From assembly GCF_002994615.1 (NCBI RefSeq), contig NZ_PVNK01000219.1, positions 1-44,913 of the forward strand: a stretch of DNA of 44,913 nucleotides. Reading direction: 5' to 3'. Under the pieces are notes generated by a model. That model was not told the DNA's origin, searched no databases, and saw only the letters and a list, made by a program, of their open reading frames with translations. Positions 25,906-33,382 of this stretch are shown here, piece by piece. How positions within the stretch are numbered: position 1 is the first letter of the stretch; each line of letters begins with the position of its first letter. Made by a program: the position numbers and the translations under genes. This stretch comes from Enhygromyxa salina (GTDB lineage: Bacteria; Myxococcota_A; Polyangia; Nannocystales; Nannocystaceae).

Positions 25906-27390
25906 CTACTGGCCGGTCAGGACCCGGGCGGGATCCGTCCGCGCGGCCCGGTTGGCCGGGAAGAAGGCCCCGAGCACGCAAAAGCCGATCGCAAACCCAA
26001 ACGCCGCGAGCAGCAGCAGCGGGTCGAAGTCGAAGTAGGTCCGCGGCTTGTAGGGAAAGTCGGGGATGTAGCTGGCCGAGACCCAGTCGAACAGGCGCCC
26101 GGCGCCGATCGCCATCGCGACCCCGACGGCGCCCGCGAGCGCGCCGACGATCGCGGCCTCGCCGATGATGATCCGGCGGATGTCACCGCGGCTGGCCCCG
26201 ACCGCGCGCATGATCCCGAGCTCTTGCTGGCGCTCGTAGATCAGCATGAAGAACACATGCATGATGTTGACTGCGGCGATCCCGACGATGACCACGCTGA
26301 CGAAGCCGAACACCATCATGAAGATGGTGATCAGCAGCGCGGCCTGCTCGGCCCCGGTGTCGGTGACCTCGAGCTCGAGGTCCGCGACCGCGGCCGCGAC
26401 CGCGGCGACGTCGTCCTTGGACTCGATCTCGACGACCGCCGAGTGGAACATCGTCGCGGCCTTGGCGTCGCCGAATTCGACGTTGAGGCGGCGGACGTAG
26501 CCGACAGGAAAGGTCATGCCGAGGTCGATCGCCTTGTCGGAGAAGCCGACGAGCATGCCCCGGGCCTCGTAGGTGTAGTCCTTGGCCGAGGCGTCGACCA
26601 TCGACGCGCCAAAGGTCAGATCGAAGGTGAAGCCGATCGCCGAGTCGGGGTTGATCTTGGGGAAGCCGTGGGCCCGCCGGACCGAGCCGTTGTAGAGCTC
26701 GACGATGTGGTGCGAGATGATGATCGGGATGTAGTTGCGGCACCGCGGCTGTTCGAGGGGCTTGGCCGGCGGCTCGGTGTTGCGCTTCTTGGCCCGGGCC
26801 GCGGCCTTCTCCCAGCTCGCGAGCTGCTCGACGCCCCAGCAGTAGGTCTGCTCGCCGTGCTGCTCGACGCACTGCTCGTTGTTCTCGCAGGGCGTGGCCG
26901 TGGCCAGGGTCTTCCAGCCCTCCCAGGTCTCGGCCTCGGCCTCGAAGTCCTCGAACGCCCAGTGGCGGCTGATGTCCTCGCGGACGAGCTCGGGATCGAC
27001 GCCGTCGGCGACGAGCTCGGCCCGGAGGTTGTTGCCGAACAGCTTCTGGCCGCCCCAGACCATCGAGGGGATGGTCAGCTTCATCTTGGGGTAGACCGCG
27101 ACGACGCTGGGGATCGACTCGAGCTGCTCGACCTTGGTGTCGTCGATGATCTCGTTGCCCAGCGGCACGCGCAGGAGCGAGACGTCGACGTCGAAGCTCT
27201 TGGGCACGACCTCGAGCTTGTCGAGGGGGAAGATCTTGCCGAGCACGACCTTGCGGACGCCGCCGCCGAGGGCCAGAAAAAAGGTGAACGCGGCGATCCC
27301 GACGACGACGCCGATCGACGCGAGCAGGAAGTGCCTGCGGTTGCGCTTGATGTCGTCGAGCGCGACGCGGAGGAGTCGTGTGGCCCTCAT
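25906..27390 (-). CDS. MacB/LolC-type ABC transporter permease with Cys-containing periplasmic insertion
   Basis: A 494-aa permease of the FtsX/MacB class. An N-terminal membrane helix (HFLLASIGVVVGIAAFTFFLALGG) is followed by a large periplasmic domain (about 45-345). Three C-terminal helices follow: LLITIFMMVFGFVSVVIVGIAAVNI, IVGALAGAVGVAMAIGAG and LLLLAAFGFAIGFCVLGAFF, with the conserved ERQQELGIMRAVGAS coupling motif between the first two. The start ATG overlaps the stop of the ATPase gene (ATGA). The periplasmic domain carries an unusual insertion with Cys residues (CENNEQC, TYCWG and PRCRNY), roughly residues 167-215, suggesting disulfides. Proteins of this type extract lipoproteins, lipids or peptides rather than driving import; the substrate is unknown. 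Confidence 0.88.
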   Translation of the reverse strand: MRATRLLRVALDDIKRNRRHFLLASIGVVVGIAAFTFFLALGGGVRKVVLGKIFPLDKLEVVPKSFDVDVSLLRVPLGNEIIDDTKVEQLESIPSVVAVYPKMKLTIPSMVWGGQKLFGNNLRAELVADGVDPELVREDISRHWAFEDFEAEAETWEGWKTLATATPCENNEQCVEQHGEQTYCWGVEQLASWEKAAARAKKRNTEPPAKPLEQPRCRNYIPIIISHHIVELYNGSVRRAHGFPKINPDSAIGFTFDLTFGASMVDASAKDYTYEARGMLVGFSDKAIDLGMTFPVGYVRRLNVEFGDAKAATMFHSAVVEIESKDDVAAVAAAVADLELEVTDTGAEQAALLITIFMMVFGFVSVVIVGIAAVNIMHVFFMLIYERQQELGIMRAVGASRGDIRRIIIGEAAIVGALAGAVGVAMAIGAGRLFDWVSASYIPDFPYKPRTYFDFDPLLLLAAFGFAIGFCVLGAFFPANRAARTDPARVLTGQ

Positions 27391-28217
27391 GCGCTCAGCC
27401 CCGCTTCGCTCGTGAGCCGGGGCTCGGGCTGGTCGTCGAGGGGGCGCTCGGCCCTGGCCCGGGGTTCGGGCTCGGGTTCGGGTTCGGGTTCGGGCTGGGG
27501 TTCGGGTTCGGGTTCCGCTGCGTCGAACAGCGCGCCGCTGCCGTCGACGATCCGGCCGTCGGTGATGTGCACGACCCGCTTGCACGCGCCCGCGATCAGA
27601 CGATCGTGGGTGACGATGACCAGGGTGATGTCCTGCTCTTGGTTGAGGCGGTGAAACAGCGCGACGATCGACTGCGCGGTCGCGACGTCGAGGTTGCCGG
27701 TCGGCTCGTCGCAGATCATCACCTTGGGCCGATTGAACAGCGCGCGGGCGATGGCGATGCGCTGCTTTTGCCCGCCCGACAGCGTGTTGGGCAGCGCGTC
27801 GCACTTCTCGGACAGCTCGACCTGCTCCATGACCTCGCGCGCGCGGGCCAGCGCCGCTTCGTGGGGTACCGCGCTCTCACCGCGGGCGAACACCGCAGGC
27901 AGCGCGACGTTCTCGACGCAGGTCATGTGCTCGAGCAGGTAGAAGCTCTGGAAGATGAAGCCGATGTTCTGATTTCGATACGCGCTGATCTCGACGTCAT
28001 CGAGCTCGCGCAGCTGCTTGCCGTCGACCTCGACGGAGCCATCGTAGTGGCTGTCGAGCGCGCCGATGATGTTGAGCAAGGTGGTCTTGCCCGAGCCCGA
28101 GCGCCCGACAATGCCCACGAATTCACCCGCTTCGATGTCGAGATCGATGCCCTTGAGGACCTCGTTGACCACCTTGTTGGTCGTATAGCTCTTGCGGACA
28201 CCGCGGAGGCGGATCAT
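27387..28217 (-). CDS. ABC transporter ATP-binding protein (MacB/LolD type)
   Basis: A 276-aa ATPase. Walker A is GRSGSGKTT, the Q-loop lies in IGFIFQSFYLLEHMT, the signature is LSGGQKQR, Walker B is MICDEPTGNLD, and the H-loop is VIVTHD. These are the standard features of the LolD/MacB group, which pairs with FtsX-type permeases. The permease gene follows with an ATGA overlap. The protein ends in an unusual (Glu-Pro)n tail of about 20 residues, encoded by GGTTCG-type hexamers. A TTGACC-17-TATCGT promoter-like pair lies directly upstream, with the -10 only 8 nt from the ATG. Confidence 0.93.
   Translation of the reverse strand: MIRLRGVRKSYTTNKVVNEVLKGIDLDIEAGEFVGIVGRSGSGKTTLLNIIGALDSHYDGSVEVDGKQLRELDDVEISAYRNQNIGFIFQSFYLLEHMTCVENVALPAVFARGESAVPHEAALARAREVMEQVELSEKCDALPNTLSGGQKQRIAIARALFNRPKVMICDEPTGNLDVATAQSIVALFHRLNQEQDITLVIVTHDRLIAGACKRVVHITDGRIVDGSGALFDAAEPEPEPQPEPEPEPEPEPRARAERPLDDQPEPRLTSEAGLSA
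27463..27515 (-). repeat. Hexanucleotide repeat coding a Glu-Pro tail
   Basis: Repeats of CGAACC/CGAGCC (minus strand) encode EPEPEPQPEPEPEPEP near the C-terminus of the ABC ATPase. Such runs are length-variable by slippage but stay in frame in 6-bp steps. Confidence 0.8.
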
Positions 28218-28225
28218 GGCGCGAG

Positions 28226-28254
28226 ACGATAGCTGCCGCGCCTGGGGCGGTCAA
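28226..28254 (-). promoter_or_regulatory. Candidate promoter of the ABC transporter operon
   Basis: On the minus strand TTGACC (28249-28254) and TATCGT (28226-28231) are spaced by 17 bp. The -10 box ends 8 nt before ATG 28217, so initiation at the usual distance would give a leaderless or nearly leaderless mRNA. Confidence 0.45.
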
Positions 28255-28342
28255 ACCGAGGTCGCCCGGGACACTTTGTCAAACATGGTCTAGCGCCCCA
28301 ATTTCGCCAGTTTTGCGCGGTGTACGCGAGCTCGAGGGCCGT

Positions 28343-28348
28343 TACACT
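28343..28348 (+). promoter_or_regulatory. -10-like element of the HIT gene
   Basis: TACACT inside GTTACACTCG, 9 nt before ATG 28358. The same decamer precedes the Clp operon. No Shine-Dalgarno sequence is present. Confidence 0.4.
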
Positions 28349-28357
28349 CGGGCCGAC

Positions 28358-28795
28358 ATGAGCGACACAGCCACGGTGTTCGACAAGATTCTCGACGGCG
28401 AGCTCCCCTGCCACCGCGTCTACGAGGACGAGCACGTGCTCGCCTTCCTCGACATCTCGCCGCTGGCCCCAGGGCACACCCTCGTGATCCCCAAGCAGCG
28501 CAAGGCCTTCCTCCATGAGCTCGACGACGAGTACGCGGCCGCGATCGGGCGCGCGCTGCCTCGCATCGCTCGCGCCGTCATGGCCGCGAGCGGGGTCGAC
28601 CAGTACAACGTGCTCCAGAACAACGGACGCGGCGCCCACCAGGCCGTGTTCCACGTTCACTTCCATGTGATCCCCAAGATCGAGCACCGCGGCCTCGGGA
28701 TCAGCTGGCGGCCGGGCGGGCTCGAGGCTGCTGATGCCAAGGCGCTGCTCGCGACCATGCACGCCTCGTTGGCCGCCGACCCCGGCTCGAAGTAA
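28358..28795 (+). CDS. HIT-family (histidine triad) nucleotide hydrolase
   Basis: A 145-aa HINT-like protein of the usual family length. It begins with TVFDKILDGELPCHRVYEDEHVLAFLDISPLAPGHTLVIPK, continues with DQYNVLQNNGRGAHQAVFHVHFHVIPK, and has the histidine triad H-V-H-F-H-V. These proteins hydrolyse purine nucleoside phosphoramidates or dinucleoside polyphosphates. The stop codon overlaps the start of the downstream aspartoacylase-like gene (TAATG), so the two are translationally coupled. Confidence 0.93.
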   Translation: MSDTATVFDKILDGELPCHRVYEDEHVLAFLDISPLAPGHTLVIPKQRKAFLHELDDEYAAAIGRALPRIARAVMAASGVDQYNVLQNNGRGAHQAVFHVHFHVIPKIEHRGLGISWRPGGLEAADAKALLATMHASLAADPGSK

Positions 28796-29874
28796 TGCCC
28801 ACGTCCATGTCGATGTCCACGCCGATGTCCGCCCCGGCCAAGGTCGTGGAGTACTTCGAGCCCGAGGACCTGCCCGTCGGTCGGATCACCCGGCTCCTGG
28901 TCGAGATCGCCCATGACGGCCTCTCGCGGCCGATCCAGCTCCCGGTCCTGGTCGCGCGGGGGGCCAAGCCCGGGCCGGTGTTTGGGCTGACGGCGGCGCT
29001 GCACGGCAACGAGCTCAACGGGATCCCGGTCATCCGCCGCCTGCTTGGCCGCCTCGATCCGAAGGCGCTGCGCGGCACGGTCGTCGGCGTCATCGTGGTC
29101 AACGTCCCGGGCTACCTCAACCACACCCGCTACTTCGGGCCCTGGGACCTCAACCATATGTTCCCGGGCCACGCCGAGGGCAACGCGGCCTCGGTCTACG
29201 TCAACCGCCTGCTCGAGCGCCTGGTCTGCAAGTTCGACTTCCTCGTCGATCTCCACACGGCCAGCTTCGGCCGGGTCAACTCGCTCTACGTCCGCGCCGA
29301 CATGACCAACGAGAGGGCGGCGCGGATGGCCTACCTCCAGCGTCCGCAGATCATCGTCCACAACCCGCCCTCGGACCGGACCCTGCGCGGGGCCGCGGCC
29401 GAGCTCGGGATCCCGGCGGTCACGGTCGAGATCGGCAACCCCCACCGCTTCCACCGCGACTACATCAAGCGCACGCTGACGGGGCTGCGCTCGGTCCTCG
29501 CCCGCGAGAAGATGATCCGTCCGCGCGCGGTCAAGCTCGGGCCGCCGCCCGTGCTCTGCGACCGCTCGCACTGGATCTACACCGACCACGGCGGCCTCCT
29601 CGAGGTCTTCCCGGGCGTCACCGATCGGGTCGAGTCCGGCGAGGCGGTCGCGCGGCTGACCACGCCCTTCGGCGACCTGATCGCCGACTACGAGGCGCCG
29701 GACACGGGGGTCATCGTTGGCCACAGCGTGAACCCGGTCGCCGAGACCGGCGCCCGGATCCTCCACATCGGGTTTCCGGTCGAGGATGGCGACCCACGCT
29801 TTCACCAGCGCGAGCCGGTCGCGCAAGACGGCGCGGACCCGCCTCCCACAGCGCGCGACTCGGGTGAGGGCTGA
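28795..29874 (+). CDS. Succinylglutamate desuccinylase / aspartoacylase-family zinc hydrolase
   Basis: A 359-aa M14-like zinc enzyme. Zinc ligands are visible in LTAALHGNELNGIPV (His and Glu) and LVDLHTASFG (His). A conserved ...PAVTVEIGNPHRFH segment carries the catalytic Glu region, and the C-terminal beta domain has TDHGGLLEVFPGVTDRVESGEAVARL. The family removes acyl groups from amino acids or cleaves small amide bonds; exact substrate is not predictable. A Met/Ser/Pro-rich N-terminus (MPTSMSMSTPMSAP) is unusual, and a later Met may be the real start, but the TAATG overlap with the HIT gene supports the first. Confidence 0.88.
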   Translation: MPTSMSMSTPMSAPAKVVEYFEPEDLPVGRITRLLVEIAHDGLSRPIQLPVLVARGAKPGPVFGLTAALHGNELNGIPVIRRLLGRLDPKALRGTVVGVIVVNVPGYLNHTRYFGPWDLNHMFPGHAEGNAASVYVNRLLERLVCKFDFLVDLHTASFGRVNSLYVRADMTNERAARMAYLQRPQIIVHNPPSDRTLRGAAAELGIPAVTVEIGNPHRFHRDYIKRTLTGLRSVLAREKMIRPRAVKLGPPPVLCDRSHWIYTDHGGLLEVFPGVTDRVESGEAVARLTTPFGDLIADYEAPDTGVIVGHSVNPVAETGARILHIGFPVEDGDPRFHQREPVAQDGADPPPTARDSGEG

Positions 29875-30009
29875 GCCGTGCGACAGCTCCGACCCTGAGC
29901 CCGAGGGCTGGGCCCGAGGACTGGGCCCCTGCACCCGTCGGGGCGAGAACAAAGCGGAGCCCGAGCTCGACGATCCCAGGGCCGGGCGCAGGCCAGCCAC
30001 CCGGCGGTG

Positions 30010-31497
30010 TCAGCTCGACTCGCGCGCGGGAACGCGCGGGACGGGATCGGCTTCGGCGGCCAGCAGGCGTCGGTAGAGCCGGGCGGCGCGCTCGGGCCGA
30101 CGCAAGGGGCTGCCGTACATCCACAGCTCGCGCGGGGAGACCCGCAGCAGCTTCGGGGCATGGTTCCAAACGCGCAGGCGCCCGGCGTAGCACAGCGCGC
30201 TCGCGCCGAGCTCCCCGCGCAGGAAGCCGAGCAGATCGCTGGCCCAGCACTCGAGGCCCGAGGCGAAGCTCGTCGGCCTGAGCCCCTCGGCGCAGACCTC
30301 GAAGCGGCACGCGTGGGGTTCGTAGCGCAACACGAGCGGGCCGTCGTCGCAGCGCAGCGAGAGGCACAGCTGGGCCCGGACCTCGCCGCCCGCGTCGGCC
30401 GCGAGGGAGGTCGGCAGCGAGTGAAGCTGGCAAAACAGGGGCGTGCCGTACAGGTAACGGGCGAAGTCGACGAGCTCGTCGAGCAGCAGCTCGCGCTCGG
30501 CGGCCGTGATCGGCGTGCGTCCGCAGGCCGGGCGGTAGTCGACGAGCTGCGGCCCCGCGCCGCGATGGTCACGGGCGGGCCAGGTCGCGCGCGGTCGCGG
30601 CTGAATGAAGGGGCGCTGGCTTCGCTCCGCGATCAGCTCGCCGTCGCGCAGGACCAGGGTGTGACCGGGGTGCGGCGCGACTGCCCGATCTGCGCAGGTG
30701 TTTGCCAAGCTGGCGGCGAGGCGCTGGGAGTCGACCGGGAACAGGTGATGGTTCATCCACGCCCGCGGACCGGGGAAGCTCCAGCCGGCGCCGCAGATCA
30801 GCGTCGCCACGGGGCGACCCCAGCTCGCTTCGAGCTGGGCGTGGCGGCGGGCGACGGCTGCCGCGAGCAGCGGCGTGTCGTCGGAGTCCGAGGCGGGCAG
30901 GTCGTCGGGCGCGCGGCTGCGGCTCATGGTTTGAAAGCTCGCGCGTGAGCAGTTGTTGGCGTAGGCCCACACGCCGGGCCGCGGCGCGAGCGCGCGTAGC
31001 TGGGCGAGATCCGCGTCACGAGGGCGCACGTCGACCGACGACCACAGGCTCCCGTGGCCGCCGCGGTCGCGGACGAGGAAGGGGAACACGTCCCACTCGT
31101 CGCCCTGCTTGGCGCCGTCGTGCTCGGCGACGAAGCTGCGGTAGCGCAGCTCGCCGATCTCGAGCTCGTCGTCTGGTGCCAGCAGGTTCACGCGCGCGAA
31201 GCCCATCTCGTCGAGCAGGCCGCGCGCCGCGCTCGACGAGCGGCTCGACAGGTAGATCGGGATGCGCCGATCGAGGCGGTTGAGCGACGGGAGGTCGAAG
31301 TGGTCGTCGTGCTCGTGGCTCAGGATCACGGCGTCGATCGGCGGAAAGCGAGCGAGGTCGAGGGTCCGCGGCGGGTAGAGATCGCCGAGCAGGCCGCCGT
31401 GACCGAAGTGATCGCCGAGCAGCGGGTCGATCAGGAGGTTGGTGGTCGCCGTCGACAGCAGCCAGCCCTGGTGGCCGAGGAAGGTCAGCTCGAACAT
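30010..31497 (-). CDS. UlaG-like MBL-fold protein with extra C-terminal domain
   Basis: A 495-aa protein. The N-terminal metallo-beta-lactamase fold has FLGHQGWLLSTATTNLLIDPLL and VILSHEHDDHFD (His61, His63, Asp65, His66). A His occurs later in FVAEHDG, in the layout of UlaG-type hydrolases. About 250 further residues include ICGAGWSFPGP, VAPHPGHTLVLRDG and a C-terminal region (FQ-poor, Leu/Arg-rich, ELWMYGSPLRRPERAARLYRRLL) that I do not recognise. The C-terminal part may be a separate sterol-carrier-like or regulatory domain. It is divergent from the YGQ-repeat membrane protein gene and convergent with the aspartoacylase-like gene. Metal binding is likely; the reaction is unknown. Confidence 0.8.
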   Translation of the reverse strand: MFELTFLGHQGWLLSTATTNLLIDPLLGDHFGHGGLLGDLYPPRTLDLARFPPIDAVILSHEHDDHFDLPSLNRLDRRIPIYLSSRSSSAARGLLDEMGFARVNLLAPDDELEIGELRYRSFVAEHDGAKQGDEWDVFPFLVRDRGGHGSLWSSVDVRPRDADLAQLRALAPRPGVWAYANNCSRASFQTMSRSRAPDDLPASDSDDTPLLAAAVARRHAQLEASWGRPVATLICGAGWSFPGPRAWMNHHLFPVDSQRLAASLANTCADRAVAPHPGHTLVLRDGELIAERSQRPFIQPRPRATWPARDHRGAGPQLVDYRPACGRTPITAAERELLLDELVDFARYLYGTPLFCQLHSLPTSLAADAGGEVRAQLCLSLRCDDGPLVLRYEPHACRFEVCAEGLRPTSFASGLECWASDLLGFLRGELGASALCYAGRLRVWNHAPKLLRVSPRELWMYGSPLRRPERAARLYRRLLAAEADPVPRVPARESS

Positions 31498-31605
31498 TGC
31501 CTGCGCAGCACCACTTTACCTGTACAATCTCTCCATCGCCTCCTGGCTTGAGTCAGGGAATTTTCGTTGGGGCGCCAAGTTCGTCCCGCCCACCGTCGCG
31601 CCACC

Positions 31606-32163
31606 ATGAACAACCCATACGGCAACTCGAATCAAGGACAGGGTTACGGCCAGCCGCCGCAGTACGGCCAGCCGCCGCAGTACGGCCAGCAGCCGCAGTA
31701 CGGTCAGCAGCCCTACGGTCAGCCTCCGCCCCAGGGCCAGCAGCCGCCCTACGGTCAGCAGCCGCCCTACGGTCAGCAGCCGCCCTACGGTCAGCAGCCG
31801 CCGCCCGGCCCGACCGGCCACGTCAGCTACGGTCAGGGCGCGGCGCCGCCCAACCCCTACCAGCCGCCGCCTGGCTTCCACCAGCCCAACGAGCTGAGCA
31901 AGCTCGAAGACGACAGCCAGCTGTGGCTGCTCGTCGCCGCGGGCGGGTTCTGGTTCGGCTTCGGCTGGATCACCGGACCGCTGGGCTGGTACTTCGGCAG
32001 CCAGATCCGCGGCAAGTACCGCGCGCTCGGCCACCACCCGTGCTCGTCGGCCAATTGGGCCTGGGGCATCGGCATTGCGACCACCTTGATCTACTACGTG
32101 ACGATCGCCTTCGTGGTCGGCCTGCTCATGTTTGTCGTGGGTGGGGCTGCCGCCGGCTTGTGA
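31606..32163 (+). CDS. YGQ/PQ-repeat protein with two membrane segments
   Basis: A 185-aa protein. The first 90 residues are a low-complexity Tyr-Gly-Gln-Pro tract (PPQYGQ, QQPPYGQ units). The second half has two hydrophobic segments: LWLLVAAGGFWFGFGWITGPLGWYFG and WGIGIATTLIYYVTIAFVVGLLMFVVGG, like DUF4190-type small membrane proteins. The tract should project into the cytoplasm or periplasm as a disordered tail. The start is ATG 31606 (MNNPYGNSNQ); the frame is open a little upstream without conserved sequence. A TACAAT hexamer at 31523-31528 may be its -10. The 3' end overlaps the convergent epimerase gene by 38 nt. Function unknown. Confidence 0.75.
   Translation: MNNPYGNSNQGQGYGQPPQYGQPPQYGQQPQYGQQPYGQPPPQGQQPPYGQQPPYGQQPPYGQQPPPGPTGHVSYGQGAAPPNPYQPPPGFHQPNELSKLEDDSQLWLLVAAGGFWFGFGWITGPLGWYFGSQIRGKYRALGHHPCSSANWAWGIGIATTLIYYVTIAFVVGLLMFVVGGAAAGL
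31655..31810 (+). repeat. In-frame 15/18-bp repeats coding YGQQPP units
   Basis: Tandem CAGCCGCCCTACGGT-like units encode PQYGQ and QQPPYGQ repeats of the small membrane protein. The last three are almost identical at nucleotide level, indicating recent expansion. Confidence 0.8.
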
Positions 32164-33025
32164 GGCAGGCCTCGAGCCCCGCGCGATAGTCCGGACAGGC
32201 GAGCTCGACGCCGAGCTCGCCGCGGACGCGCGCGTTGGCCACGCGGACGTCGTCCTGCCAGAAGCTGCGGGCCATGGCCGACATCTGCGCGTCCTCGAAG
32301 GGGACCTCGGGGGGCGGCTCGACGCCGAGCAGCTCGGCCGCGTAGCTCAGGACCTCGGCGCTGGTGGCCGGGTGGCCGTCGGACACGTTGTAGACCCTGG
32401 CCTCGCGTCGGTGCTCGGGCTCCTTCGAGCGCAGGATCGAGGCCGCGAGCACCCGCGCGATGTCGTCGACGTGGATCCGGTTGAACAGCTTGCCGGGCTT
32501 GATCACGCGGCGGGCCTTGCCGGACTCGACGCGCTCGAGCGCGCTGCGCCCGGGGCCGTAGATCCCGGCGAGGCGAAACACGCAGGCGCCGAGGGCGAGC
32601 CACGCGTCCTCGGCGACGCGCCGACGCTGCGTCCGCGGCTTGCTCGGGCGTCGGGGGCTGTCCTCGTCGACCCACGCGCCGCCGTGGTCGCCATAGACCC
32701 CGGTCGTCGACAGGTAGCCGATCCAGCGCAGCTGCGGGAGCGCGTCGATGAGCTCCGCGTGCCAGCGCAGGACCGGGTCGCCGCCCTCGCCCGGCATGAT
32801 CGAGTGCAGCAGGTGGGTCGTCCCGGCCAGGGCCCGCTCGGCGTCTGCGAGGGGCGCCTCGCCGTCGAACGCGAACAGCTCCCAGCTCGGCTCGTTCAGC
32901 GCGGCGCGCTTGGTCGCCGGGTCGCGGGTCGTCCCCGCGATCTCGAACCCGCGCCCGGCGAGCCTGCGGGCGAGTCGCTCGGCGCTGTAGCCGAGGCCAA
33001 AACAGAACAAACGAGGCGATGACAT
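32126..33025 (-). CDS. NAD-dependent epimerase/dehydratase-like (SDR) protein
   Basis: A 299-aa extended short-chain dehydrogenase of the YeeZ type. The N-terminal nucleotide-binding strand is degenerate (LFCFGLGYSAERLARRL). It is followed by AGTTRDPAT, YLSTTGVYGDHGGAWVDE (Ser-Thr-Thr and Tyr), VFRLAGIYGPGRSALE, FNRIHVDDIARVL and VYNVSDGHPATSAEVL. The usual YxxxK lysine is not obvious, so catalysis may differ. The start codon directly abuts the 166-bp palindromic element, leaving no room for a normal promoter or ribosome-binding site outside that element. The 3' end overlaps the YGQ gene by 38 nt tail to tail. Confidence 0.85.
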   Translation of the reverse strand: MSSPRLFCFGLGYSAERLARRLAGRGFEIAGTTRDPATKRAALNEPSWELFAFDGEAPLADAERALAGTTHLLHSIMPGEGGDPVLRWHAELIDALPQLRWIGYLSTTGVYGDHGGAWVDEDSPRRPSKPRTQRRRVAEDAWLALGACVFRLAGIYGPGRSALERVESGKARRVIKPGKLFNRIHVDDIARVLAASILRSKEPEHRREARVYNVSDGHPATSAEVLSYAAELLGVEPPPEVPFEDAQMSAMARSFWQDDVRVANARVRGELGVELACPDYRAGLEACLTSRRQPHPRQT

Positions 33026-33191
33026 CTAGCAGCCCGGGGTGCAATGCCTCGCGCCGCCTCGCTTGGCCCTTTCGCCGAGGGCTTTGTCGCCAAAACTTGC
33101 AGTACGCCCGGTACAGCGGCGTTTTGGCTTCGCGCCCTCGGCGAAAATTCCGGCGCGAGGCGACACGATGCGTTGCACCCCGGGCTGCTAG
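33026..33191. repeat. 166-bp palindromic (hairpin) element
   Basis: Two 71-nt arms (33026-33096 and 33121-33191) align ungapped as an imperfect inverted repeat around a 24-nt loop. The outer 19 bp, CTAGCAGCCCGGGGTGCAA, are perfect. Inner blocks TTTCGCCGAGGGC and GCCAAAAC also match their counterparts. It starts at the base next to the start codon of the epimerase gene. No open reading frame or clear target duplication is visible, so a MITE-like element or a structured 5' UTR are both possible. Confidence 0.85.
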
Positions 33192-33382
33192 GATGTTCCT
33201 CCATGTCGAGAGAGTAGCCCCTCAGCCGGTCCTGGCTGGATCTCTGCGAATTCGGCCGCCGCGAGAGCGTTGGAGGCGCCGCGACCCGGGGCCAGCAATC
33301 GTCGCCGTTGTCAGGCCTGGCGCGCGGGCCTAGGATCTGCCCGCCTCGAGGATCACGACGAGCTCGCGGGGAGACGGAGCGA
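33192..33382. other. Intergenic sequence between hairpin element and oxidoreductase gene
   Basis: Together with the hairpin element this gives 357 bases without a gene. This part holds a GGGGAGACGGAG purine-rich stretch just before ATG 33383 (ribosome-binding site) and a TAGGAT hexamer near 33330. I see nothing else in it. Confidence 0.4.

Noticed and set aside
33026..33191. Insertion sequence
   Set aside because: The element is only 166 bp with no transposase frame, and I could not see a convincing target-site duplication. It is recorded as a palindromic element instead.
33019..33333. Small proteins read from either strand of the hairpin region
   Set aside because: Both strands give similar peptides only because the sequence is an inverted repeat. 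There is no start signal or domain.
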